Positions 35,199 to 42,048 of a stretch of DNA of 64,000 nucleotides are shown piece by piece. A program made the translations under genes and the position numbers. The DNA comes from Mycoplasmatota bacterium. Its GTDB lineage: Bacteria > Bacillota_I > Bacilli_A > Izemoplasmatales > Hujiaoplasmataceae. The notes under the pieces are model-generated. The model was not told the DNA's origin and did no database searches. It worked only from the letters and a program-made list of their open reading frames with translations. The stretch covers positions 124,001 to 188,000 of the forward strand of contig CP076020.1 of assembly GCA_018622675.1 (NCBI GenBank). Reading direction: 5' to 3'. Within the stretch, counting starts at the first letter, position 1. Every line of letters begins with the position of its first letter.

Positions 35199-35212
35199 GG
35201 TATAATTATACC
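35199..35212 (+). promoter_or_regulatory. Palindromic operator over the -10 box of the Phd/ParE operon
   Basis: GGTATAATTATACC is a perfect 14-bp palindrome that contains TATAAT, 22 bases before the antitoxin ATG. Phd-type antitoxins repress their own promoters by binding such palindromes. Confidence 0.65.
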
Positions 35213-35233
35213 ATAATAGAGGAGGCGCATAAT

Positions 35234-35503
35234 ATGCCAAAAATTATTCCAATCAATGAATTAAAGAATACAGCAAATATATCAAAGTTTGTAGAAGAAA
35301 GCGATGAACCGGTTTTTGTAACAAAAAATGGTTATGGATCTATGGTCTTAATGAGTATAGATGTCTATGAGAGAGAAATAGCCAAAAACCAAGTTGTTAA
35401 ATTGATTAATGATTCTTTAAAAGACATAGATAAAGATGAATTAAAAACAGATGGGCCAATGTTTATTAGCGAAATGAAATCAAAGTATGGAAAGAAGTTA
35501 TAA
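35234..35503 (+). CDS. Phd/YefM-family antitoxin
   Basis: An 89-residue antitoxin. The N-terminal PIINELKNTANISKFVEESDEPVFVTKNGYGSMVLMS pattern (here quoted in part: INELKNT, PVFVTKNGYG, MVLMSIDVYE) is the Phd/YefM DNA-binding fold; the C-terminal third is the disordered toxin-binding part. GAGGAGG precedes the ATG. It overlaps the toxin gene by 17 bases, typical for coupled antitoxin-toxin pairs, and a perfect palindrome covers its promoter. Confidence 0.9.
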   Translation: MPKIIPINELKNTANISKFVEESDEPVFVTKNGYGSMVLMSIDVYEREIAKNQVVKLINDSLKDIDKDELKTDGPMFISEMKSKYGKKL

Positions 35504-35798
35504 GCTTTTACCAAAAGCTAGATTGGATTTAGAGAATATATTTCGATATATATCTATAGAATTAGTAAATCCTGAATCTGTATTTCAACTAATAAACAAA
35601 TTTCAGGAAAAATTTAATGATATATGTAAGTTTCCAAAAGCATATTCACTATTAGAAATTTCTGGTTTGAATGATAATCGTTTGAGAAAATCAATTGTTG
35701 ATAATTTTGTAATTGTTTATTTGTTCGATGAAGAGAAAGACATAATTAATATTGTTAGAGTCATCTATGCAAAAAAGGATTATATCAAAGAATTATAA
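35487..35798 (+). CDS. ParE/RelE-family toxin
   Basis: A 103-residue toxin of the ParE/RelE superfamily, acting on gyrase or on ribosome-bound mRNA. Features: YKLLPKARLDLENIFRYIS at the N-terminus (ParE-like KAxxDLxxIxxYI), then LRKSIVDNFVIVYLFDEEKDIINIVRVIYAKKDY (quoted in part), with the terminal strand and R/YxKxDY motif typical of ParE. It lacks a strong RelE catalytic signature, so ParE is the better guess. The stop lies 25 bases before the right end of cassette 3. Confidence 0.85.
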   Translation: MERSYKLLPKARLDLENIFRYISIELVNPESVFQLINKFQEKFNDICKFPKAYSLLEISGLNDNRLRKSIVDNFVIVYLFDEEKDIINIVRVIYAKKDYIKEL

Positions 35799-35822
35799 TA
35801 AGTTGCAACTAAAAGCATTACA

Positions 35823-35861
35823 AGGAGCCGTATCACAAATAATTGCAAGTATTGTTATAAA
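35823..35861 (+). repeat. att-like site 4
   Basis: AAGGAGCCGTATCACAAATAA would encode KEPYHK-stop, followed by TTGCAAGTATTGTTATAAA. The sequence after it (AGCATAACAAAGGCCTTTTGG) is related to that after site 2. Confidence 0.78.
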
Positions 35862-35939
35862 TAGCATAACAAAGGCCTTTTGGTTTTTTTTCATTATTAG
35901 TTATATATGTATTGATAACAGAGGTGCTCAATTAGAATA

Positions 35940-36300
35940 ATTGAATACGAAGCACATAAAAAAGAAATGTATTGGAACAAAACAGGGACATATGAAATTA
36001 TAAAGTTTTTTGATAGAAAAAATACAGATAGATTTATTAAATCTTATATATATATATAGTATATATACATTTCAACGCAGAAAGCATATTTAGTTAAAAA
36101 ACCGATGTGTATTAAGTAAGAAATAAACATTAGGAACTTAGTTAATGTTTGTAATTGTAAACTACTAGATTTAAAATCATATATTATTAATTGATATTAA
36201 TAATTAGTTGTCATTATCTTCTGACATAGCGTTTTTTGGTATATTTTATGTTAAAATACATATAAATGTGGAAATTAATAATAATTTTTGTATAAATGAA
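35940..36300. other. Gap in cassette 4 with a possible gene remnant
   Basis: About 40 codons (IIEYEAHKKEMYWNKTG at about 35938-35990 and on to a stop near 36060) read as protein-like in one plus-strand frame but have no start codon, so this may be the end of a decayed gene. The rest is AT-rich with an extended -10-like TGTTAAAAT at 36249-36257 that probably serves the next gene. Confidence 0.35.
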
Positions 36301-36311
36301 AGGTGATGTTC

Positions 36312-37235
36312 ATGATACTAGTTACAATAAGAAACATTGTATTATTGATTTTTGAAACACTGAAGTATATGTGGGAACGGCCTAAGATGCTTTTGACATT
36401 GTTGGTTGCTTTGATTTTATACGTTCCTCTGTATTATTACTTGGTTTTAATGGAATCCGTTGTTGGTTTAGATTGGACAGCATTATTGATCCGCATAGCG
36501 GTATTTTTAGTTGGCGTTCCTTTGATTTTTACACTCGTCAACTTTGTATTTATAGAAATGGCAAAACAGGAACATACTGATAAGCGTATTCAGTTTTCTA
36601 GTGCTTTGATGAATGGAATAGTGTCTTTTTTTAAAGCCTTTCCATTTGTAATATTATGGGTAGTATTCCGATATGTTTTGGCTTTTCTTAAACCATTTTT
36701 TTCACCACCACGGCTTGGTAACAATGAATTTTCATCAATCAATCGTGAATTCTCAAGAACTAGGTCAGGTCGTCGTTATACTGATTTTTATGCAGTTGCT
36801 AAATGGCAAACAGGTAAAAATGTAATGACTAACCTTTATAGACGGGGACTTCATGATGGGTTTATGATGATGTATACTGGATTAACTGTTGAAGACAGTT
36901 ACTTTAAAGGTGTAAACAAAGCTTTAAAATACTATCAGAAGGAAGCTGGTTTTATTCGTACAGCATATGATGCTAGGTCTTTTAATATCTTGATACTACT
37001 GTTGCCAACCTTGCTTACGGTAGGTTTTTTTCCATATGATGTAGCTATGATGATACTATTTGTTTATCTAGGGGTTGTATGGATCTATGTTGTTATTGTA
37101 AAACAACTTTTAGTCACGAATTTATATCTGTGGATGAAAGATTTTGAAACATCCAATGAAACAAAAATATATGATGTTGATAAACCAGTATATTTATATC
37201 GCGCTTCAAATATTAATTCTGTAAAAAGAAAATAG
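36312..37235 (+). CDS. Multipass membrane protein of unknown function
   Basis: A 307-residue membrane protein with about six hydrophobic segments: residues ~24-45, 57-82, 103-123, 222-240 and 243-265 are the clearest. A basic cytoplasmic stretch with many Arg lies near 133-160 (NREFSRTRSGRR). I do not recognise the family; it resembles the uncharacterised integral membrane proteins in which four helices flank a soluble loop. The ATG at 36312 is chosen because AAAGGTG (36299-36305) is spaced six bases before it; the GTG at 36303 overlaps that site. It is the only intact gene of cassette 4. Confidence 0.72.
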   Translation: MILVTIRNIVLLIFETLKYMWERPKMLLTLLVALILYVPLYYYLVLMESVVGLDWTALLIRIAVFLVGVPLIFTLVNFVFIEMAKQEHTDKRIQFSSALMNGIVSFFKAFPFVILWVVFRYVLAFLKPFFSPPRLGNNEFSSINREFSRTRSGRRYTDFYAVAKWQTGKNVMTNLYRRGLHDGFMMMYTGLTVEDSYFKGVNKALKYYQKEAGFIRTAYDARSFNILILLLPTLLTVGFFPYDVAMMILFVYLGVVWIYVVIVKQLLVTNLYLWMKDFETSNETKIYDVDKPVYLYRASNINSVKRK

Positions 37236-37318
37236 TTTTCTAAGCAGGATATATGAATACCTGGTTTTGAGATTAAATGATATGTTTCTCATAATAAGTC
37301 ACAACTAAAAACGTTACA

Positions 37319-37357
37319 ACGAGCCGTATCACAAATAGATGACTGATATGATATGAA
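37319..37357 (+). repeat. att-like site 5
   Basis: ACGAGCCGTATCACAAATAG still encodes EPYHK-stop, with TAG as the stop, followed by a more diverged arm ATGACTGATATGATATGAA. Confidence 0.75.
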
Positions 37358-37421
37358 GGTTATAACAAGGATGTTTTGACGTCATGGATTAGCTTAATAA
37401 GATTAAAAACAGAGGAATAAT

Positions 37422-38326
37422 ATGGAAAAAATATAAAAACAAAACACACAGAAAGACAAATAAAGATATTTGAAGAAATAGGTAGAACTAATAAACCTAA
37501 TATAGATAAAGACATAATAAAAAAAAGTTTATCTATACTAGGTTACAGTTTAATTTTATTAACTTTATCAGTGCTCTTGGTAGTATTTGTTGGTATTCAA
37601 TATATAGTTCTAGGTATTCTTTTAATATTCCTTTCGATCATATTGTCCGTAACAATAGTATTGCCAAAAAATCATAAATTGAAAGAATTAAAAGATAAAT
37701 CAGACTATGAAATTGGTTTGTTTTACTCAGAATATGATAAAAGAGTCATGGGAAATGCTAGAGCTAATAAGCAAACAGCTAGAATAACAACAAGTGCTTT
37801 TGGTGTTATGTTTATACTAGCGCTTATAATGTTTATCTGGATTGGTGGCGATTATGAACCTACTACATATGAAGACACAGTTGAAATACAAGGGACTTTA
37901 AGAACGATTCAGAAAGATAGTGACGATAATATACATATTAAGATAAATGAAACAGATACCGATATGACAATTTCATCAATTTATTCAGTCCAAATGAATT
38001 TTTCAGAAATACGTAATAATACAAATGTTGGTGATTCTGTCATAGTGTACAAAGAACGAGAGTATACATCACATGATGATACAGCATTTACTATTGTATA
38101 TTTAGAAATAAACGATGTTGAATATCTAAATTATGACTTGGTAATTTTAGCTGAAGAAGTAAATAATAATATAGGTTTAAAAACTTTCTATTGGTATGGA
38201 GGGGTTACTTTAACAGATTCAATAATAGGATTAATCTCTTTAATCATAATTATCCCCATAAAGGAATCAAAAGAGATATATAATTTAAGCTTAACGGAAG
38301 AGGAAAAACAGTTTAAACTTAACTAA
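37422..38326 (+). pseudogene. Membrane protein gene with an early frameshift in an A run
   Basis: From the GTG at 37571 the frame encodes 251 residues with three or four membrane helices (two at the start, one near residue 73-90, one near 215-235) and an extracytoplasmic strand-rich domain. The same frame stays protein-like upstream (KTKHTERQIKIFEEIGRTN, and then the first half of the first helix) back to 37425, but without a start. An ATG at 37422 with AGAGGA before it is one base out of frame; one extra A in the A6 run at 37426-37431 would restore MEKNIKTKHTERQ. So either the gene is frameshifted, or the assembly lost one A, or GTG 37571 is used. Family not recognised. Confidence 0.65.
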
Positions 38327-38762
38327 CTTACGGATGATGTTTTTTTTGAAGCCTCTAAAAGAAATATTTACATTAGAACATCTCCAAATAAAAATGTGAA
38401 GATTCTATTTTATATTATGACAGTATTTATGTCGGTTTGTGCTATAGGTTTATTTGTTATGGCGATAGAGGATGCTTTTGCTATTATTCCTGGATTTTTG
38501 GGGGGTAGGTTTTTCTTTCTTAATGTATTATGCTGCTAGATATACTAATAAATCATATATTGAATTAGATGGTGTAACATTAAGGTCGGTTGAAAATAAA
38601 AAAATCAGAGAAATAAATATCTTTGATATATTGAAAGTAGAAATTAATCATCGATTCATAACTATTTATGATGAAACTGGAAAAGTTTTTATTCAAAAAA
38701 CATCAAAAACTAATAACATGAAGGAAATATCAGAAGCTTTAAGTGACTATGGTGTAGGTTAA
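38327..38762 (+). pseudogene. PH-like membrane protein gene, frameshifted at a G run
   Basis: The frame after the preceding stop reads DDVFFEASKRNIYIRTSPNK, two membrane helices (KILFYIMTVFMSVCAIGLF, then AFAIIPGFLG) and ends in a stop near 38539. The second half, VGFSFLMYYAARYTNKSYI then ELDGVTLRSVENKKIREI, is in another frame ending at 38762. Removing one G from the G6 run at 38500-38505 joins both into one protein of about 143 residues, like the two-helix plus PH-like-domain proteins (STM3941 type). There is no ATG in frame at the start: an ACG at 38330 stands where MDDVFFEAS would begin. It therefore looks broken at both points, or suffers from indel errors. Confidence 0.6.
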
Positions 38763-38945
38763 GTTTTAATAAATTTTGATTAAGACAAGCTGGAGAATAA
38801 AGTGAATTCAAGAATCAGAAGAATACATCATAATTTATTCTAGCATCAGAATCATTAGCCATGATGAAATTGAGAAAATATATCAGTATATAGTTTAAGA
38901 ACTTATGAAAATAGGTTTTATCTTTTCATTAAATTGAATATATAA

Positions 38946-38974
38946 TTGAAAAACCACTCATTGAGTGGTAAAAT
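38946..38974 (+). promoter_or_regulatory. Promoter of the MntA-HepT operon
   Basis: TTGAAA (38946-38951) and TAAAAT (38969-38974) with a 17-base spacer that is almost wholly filled by a 17-bp palindrome. Confidence 0.75.
38953..38969 (+). promoter_or_regulatory. Palindromic operator in the promoter spacer
   Basis: ACCACTCATTGAGTGGT has perfect eight-base arms around one central base and lies between the -35 and -10 boxes, so a bound protein would block RNA polymerase. The downstream antitoxin carries an HTH domain that could bind it. Confidence 0.75.
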
Positions 38975-38994
38975 ATTCTTGTGAGGTGATGGGT

Positions 38995-39486
38995 ATGGTT
39001 TTTAAAATAAAGGAAACAAGAACTGAATATAATATGACTCAACAAGATCTAAGCGACATAACTGATATTCCCAAAAGAACAATTGAGAATTGGGAAAGTG
39101 GTAAAAGAAAACCGAGTCCGTGGGTAGAAAAACTTGTTAACGCATATATAAAGCAATTTCCCAAAAATAAAAAAGGAATTATTACTGATAGATTAGGTGT
39201 TTATGAAGTTGATCAAATTAAAGATTTATTATTACCTTTATCATTAAAATATGATATTCACAAAATTATTCTATTTGGATCTTATGCAAAAGGAAAACCC
39301 GATCCTCTTAGTGATATTGATTTAGCAATTGATGGAACTATTAATGGTTTAACTTTTTTTGGATTATTGGAAGAAATAAATCAGTTGTTTGTTAAAGATG
39401 TTGATTTAATACACTTGAAAGAAGTAGAAGAAAATTCTAATTTAATGAATGATATTTTGAAAGGTATTGTTTTGTATGAACGATAG
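38995..39486 (+). CDS. HTH-MNT antitoxin (MntA-like nucleotidyltransferase)
   Basis: A 163-residue fusion. Residues ~5-55 form an XRE-like helix-turn-helix (TEYNMTQQDLSDITDIPKRT, then IENWESGKRKPS). Residues ~65-163 form a minimal nucleotidyltransferase with GSYAKGKPDPLSDIDLAI, the GSX10DXD motif (Gly95-Ser96, Asp107, Asp109). In MntA-HepT systems such an enzyme AMPylates the HEPN toxin on a tyrosine and so neutralises it. The ATG at 38995 is chosen because GAGGTG (38983-38988) then has six bases of spacing. The HTH part probably represses the operon through the palindrome at 38953. It overlaps hepT by 11 bases. Confidence 0.9.
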   Translation: MVFKIKETRTEYNMTQQDLSDITDIPKRTIENWESGKRKPSPWVEKLVNAYIKQFPKNKKGIITDRLGVYEVDQIKDLLLPLSLKYDIHKIILFGSYAKGKPDPLSDIDLAIDGTINGLTFFGLLEEINQLFVKDVDLIHLKEVEENSNLMNDILKGIVLYER

Positions 39487-39817
39487 GAATAGAAAGACCT
39501 TATCTAAAATATTATCGCACATAAATAAAATTCAAAATTATATGAAAGATGTAAAAACTTTTAGTGAATTTGATAGAGATTCTTTGAAAAAAGATGCAAT
39601 TGTCTTTAATCTTATGCAAATTGGCGAACTTACAAATAAAAAACTAACAGATGATTTTAAGAAAAACCATGATGGCATACCTTGGATGCAAATATATGGG
39701 TTAAGAAATCGGATTGTACATGATTATGATAATATTCACTCCAAGTTAGTATATCAAACGATTACTTATGATTTAATTGTATTTACTACAGAAATAGAGA
39801 TTCTTTTAAATAAATAA
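39476..39817 (+). CDS. HepT-like HEPN-domain toxin
   Basis: A 113-residue all-helical HEPN protein (DUF86/HepT group), a probable RNase. The catalytic RX4HXY motif is present: Arg77, His82 and Tyr84 in GLRNRIVHDYDN, where Tyr84 is the residue expected to receive AMP from MntA. Further hallmarks are FNLMQIGELTNKL-like helix 2 (FNLMQIGELTNK) and the IPWMQIYG segment. The ATG at 39476 lies inside the antitoxin gene, giving coupling. It closes cassette 5. Confidence 0.92.
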   Translation: MNDRNRKTLSKILSHINKIQNYMKDVKTFSEFDRDSLKKDAIVFNLMQIGELTNKKLTDDFKKNHDGIPWMQIYGLRNRIVHDYDNIHSKLVYQTITYDLIVFTTEIEILLNK

Positions 39818-39852
39818 GTGGTTTTTAACAAGTTACAACGAAAAACGATACA

Positions 39853-39892
39853 AGGAGCCTTATCACAAATAATTGCAAGTAATGATATAAAT
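39853..39892 (+). repeat. att-like site 6
   Basis: AAGGAGCCTTATCACAAATAA would encode KEPYHK-stop (CCT for CCG), followed by TTGCAAGTAATGATATAAA. About 120 bases from here to 39975 are homologous to those after site 3. It is the last copy found in the window, so either the chromosome proper or a sixth, open-ended cassette follows. Confidence 0.8.
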
Positions 39893-39913
39893 GTATATGA
39901 TGTAGAAATAAAT

Positions 39914-39950
39914 GAAGGAATTAGGAAACCACCTAATTCCTTCTTTGTGT
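39914..39950 (+). terminator. Terminator after att-like site 6
   Basis: Perfect twelve-base stem GAAGGAATTAGG/CCTAATTCCTTC with a six-base loop and TTTG tail. Compared with the hairpin at 31793 the stem has changed while pairing is kept. Confidence 0.8.
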
Positions 39951-40006
39951 ATTTGCTTATATTTTTTTAAGAATATATTAGAAGAATAAAATTAATATTC
40001 AATAAA

Positions 40007-40035
40007 TTGGATATGTTATAAATGTTTGCTATAAT
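40007..40035 (+). promoter_or_regulatory. Promoter of the aldo/keto reductase gene
   Basis: TTGGAT (40007-40012) and TATAAT (40030-40035) with a 17-base spacer; TGC before the -10 makes it an extended box. Confidence 0.75.
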
Positions 40036-40060
40036 GAATGGTAGAAAAGGATGTGATTTT

Positions 40061-40870
40061 ATGAAATATCTTAAGATGAATAATGGATTATCTATCCCTA
40101 TCTTAGGAACAGGGACAAATACTTTTGGTAAGGAAGATAATGATTTTAATGGTAAGATTACTTATGATACCAAAGAACTTCAATCTGCAATGAAATTAGG
40201 TTATAGATTAATAGATACCGCTATATATTATCGTAATGAAGCTGTGATTGGTAAAGCAGTTCAAGAATCAAATATAGATAGAAAAGAATTTTTTATAACA
40301 ACAAAGATTCCCGAGGGTAAGGAATTTACTAAAAATAATGATCAAGTCACCTATTACGTAGAAAAATCCCTCGAAGAATTAAAAGTAGATTATATCGATC
40401 TTTATTTAATTCACTTTCCACTAGAAACTAATGAAGAAAATCTTCGAGTTTGGCGAGTATTAGAAAGTTTTGTTGATGATGGAAAAATCAAATCAATTGG
40501 TGTATCAAATTTTAGTGAAGAACAACTAGGGTATATAATAAAGCATAGTCGCATTAAACCAGCTCTTAATCAATTTCAATCATACCCAGGCAAACATCAA
40601 CAGTCTCTAATTGATTTTTGTAAAGCCAATGATGTTATTCCTGAAGCTTATCAATCACTCACAAAGGTTGATAATTCAACAAAGAAAAAACTTACGGAAA
40701 TAGGGAAGGTATACGATAAAACATGGAGTCAAGTCATATTAAATTATCAAGTTAATCAGGGTTTGGTAGTCATTCCTAAGTCTCATAATGAACAACACCG
40801 ATATGAGAATATCGATGTTTTTGATTTTACACTGACAAAAGAAGAAATTGACACCATTAAAGAAATGTAG
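40061..40870 (+). CDS. Aldo/keto reductase
   Basis: A 269-residue NADPH-dependent oxidoreductase of the AKR superfamily. The catalytic tetrad is visible: Asp and Tyr in YRLIDTAIYYRNE (about residues 48-60), Lys in FITTKIPEG (about 80-88) and His in LYLIHFPL (about 117-124). Cofactor-site segments IKSIGVSNF and VVIPKSHN follow, all in family order. The ATG at 40061 is chosen over 40022 because the -10 box overlaps the latter and AAAAGGA lies before 40061. The substrate cannot be told. It is the first gene after the last att-like site. Confidence 0.92.
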   Translation: MKYLKMNNGLSIPILGTGTNTFGKEDNDFNGKITYDTKELQSAMKLGYRLIDTAIYYRNEAVIGKAVQESNIDRKEFFITTKIPEGKEFTKNNDQVTYYVEKSLEELKVDYIDLYLIHFPLETNEENLRVWRVLESFVDDGKIKSIGVSNFSEEQLGYIIKHSRIKPALNQFQSYPGKHQQSLIDFCKANDVIPEAYQSLTKVDNSTKKKLTEIGKVYDKTWSQVILNYQVNQGLVVIPKSHNEQHRYENIDVFDFTLTKEEIDTIKEM

Positions 40871-41023
40871 AATATTAACCTAATGGTTTTTCAAAAAAAA
40901 TGATATATAAATATAAACAATTAAGCAAAGTCGTTTTTCAAGATTTTGTTTTTTGTTTTTTCACGGGTTATATTATAGGAATAATTATGATATTCTATCA
41001 TCACAATAAGTAAGGGTGGAAAA

Positions 41024-41935
41024 ATGGTTGATTATAAAAATTTAAGTGATTATATAGATATTAAAAAACATCATAGGGCATTAGCTATATTAAAAGTGAA
41101 AAATGATGAAATTGTTTATGAAGATTATTTAAATACTAATGAAAATAATCTTTTTAATATTGCATCTATAAGTAAATTCTTGATAGGTCTTATCATTCAT
41201 CGATTACAGGTTAACAATAAATTATCAATTGAAGATAAGGTAGAGGATTATTTGGATGATTTTCCATATCATCTTATTAAAATAAAACATTTATTATATC
41301 ATGAGTCTGGGATTATAGATTATTATAGATTATTTGAAGACGAAGCATTATATAAAGTGACTAATAAGATAGCCTTAGATAGAGTATATCAAGAGCCAAT
41401 AAGTGTATTACCAGGAACTAAGTTTGAGTATTCAAATACGAATTATGTTATTCTTTATGAAATCATTTCTAAAATAAAAAATAAATCTTTTACAGAAATT
41501 TTAAGGGAAGAATTGAAGATACCATTGGAAGGTTTCAAAGAGTATAAAAGCCATAGAAAGGATATTTTAGAATTGTTACCCTCTTATGATGAAAAAGACA
41601 AAAGTATTCTAGATTCTTTAACTTTAGGGGATGGTGGCTTTCTCGCTAATATTCATTTCTTTAAGTTATTAATTCCTTGGCTACATTCTCAAATTCAGCC
41701 ATCGTTCTTTTCAGTACACAAGGATAAATTAAATGATGATTTTAGTGAACATTATGAATATGGTATCACTGTTAGCCCTAAAGATAGTATAGCTTTCCAT
41801 TATGGAATGTATATGGGCTATCGCTCTCTTTTTTGTGCGAATTATCAAACCAAGACATCAATGATGATCATGTCTAACTCAAGTGAGTGTACATATGATT
41901 TAAGAAAGCGAATAATGGAAGAGTTGATAGAATAA
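41024..41935 (+). CDS. Beta-lactamase-family serine hydrolase
   Basis: A 303-residue protein of the class C beta-lactamase/penicillin-binding family (DD-peptidase or esterase). Motifs: SISK in FNIASISKFLIG (SxxK, about residues 48-51), YSN in FEYSNTNYVIL (YxN, about 139-141) and HYG in AFHYGMYMGY (HxG, about 264-266). There is no signal peptide, so it is probably cytoplasmic or leaves by another way, which argues against beta-lactam defence. GGGTGG precedes the ATG. Its substrate is unknown. Confidence 0.85.
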   Translation: MVDYKNLSDYIDIKKHHRALAILKVKNDEIVYEDYLNTNENNLFNIASISKFLIGLIIHRLQVNNKLSIEDKVEDYLDDFPYHLIKIKHLLYHESGIIDYYRLFEDEALYKVTNKIALDRVYQEPISVLPGTKFEYSNTNYVILYEIISKIKNKSFTEILREELKIPLEGFKEYKSHRKDILELLPSYDEKDKSILDSLTLGDGGFLANIHFFKLLIPWLHSQIQPSFFSVHKDKLNDDFSEHYEYGITVSPKDSIAFHYGMYMGYRSLFCANYQTKTSMMIMSNSSECTYDLRKRIMEELIE

Positions 41936-42048
41936 TATTTTTTTAATTTAATAGATAAAGTGAATTTACTTTATTTATATGATAGACTGTAAATAAGATC
42001 TTGAATAATAAGTGATATTCATGATTAATCTTAAGAGTAAGTGGTGGT

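Larger units (their letters stand above)
31751..35842 (+). mobile_element. rlmH-associated cassette 3 (large lipoprotein and Phd/ParE pair)
   Basis: A 4092-bp segment between att-like sites 3 and 4 with three genes on the rlmH strand. Ends: TTGCAAGTAATGATATA on the left and, reversed, TTGCAACTTATTATA on the right (35793-35807). The toxin stop codon is nearly adjacent to the right end. A toxin-antitoxin pair would favour retention of the cassette. Confidence 0.68.
35843..37338 (+). mobile_element. rlmH-associated cassette 4 (multipass membrane protein)
   Basis: A 1496-bp segment between att-like sites 4 and 5 with one intact gene. Left inner end TTGCAAGTATTGTTAT; right inner end reversed TTGTGACTTATTAT. 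The first ~450 bases hold no intact gene. Confidence 0.65.
37339..39872 (+). mobile_element. rlmH-associated cassette 5 (frameshifted membrane genes and MntA-HepT pair)
   Basis: A 2534-bp segment between att-like sites 5 and 6. It has two membrane-protein genes with homopolymer disruptions, then an HTH-MNT/HEPN toxin-antitoxin operon whose last stop lies close to the right end. The right inner end reads AACAAGTTACAACGAAAAACGATACA-like, the same layout as before the other sites. Confidence 0.65.

Noticed and set aside
35752-35940. Small plus-strand open frame of 62 codons after the ParE-like toxin
   Set aside because: It runs through the att-like repeat and the terminator-like left end of cassette 4; composition is not protein-like.
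27972-39892. Integron-type gene cassette array
   Set aside because: No integron integrase and no attC core (GTTRRRY) or long folded attC structure. The repeats match the rlmH coding end, which fits an SCC-like site far better.
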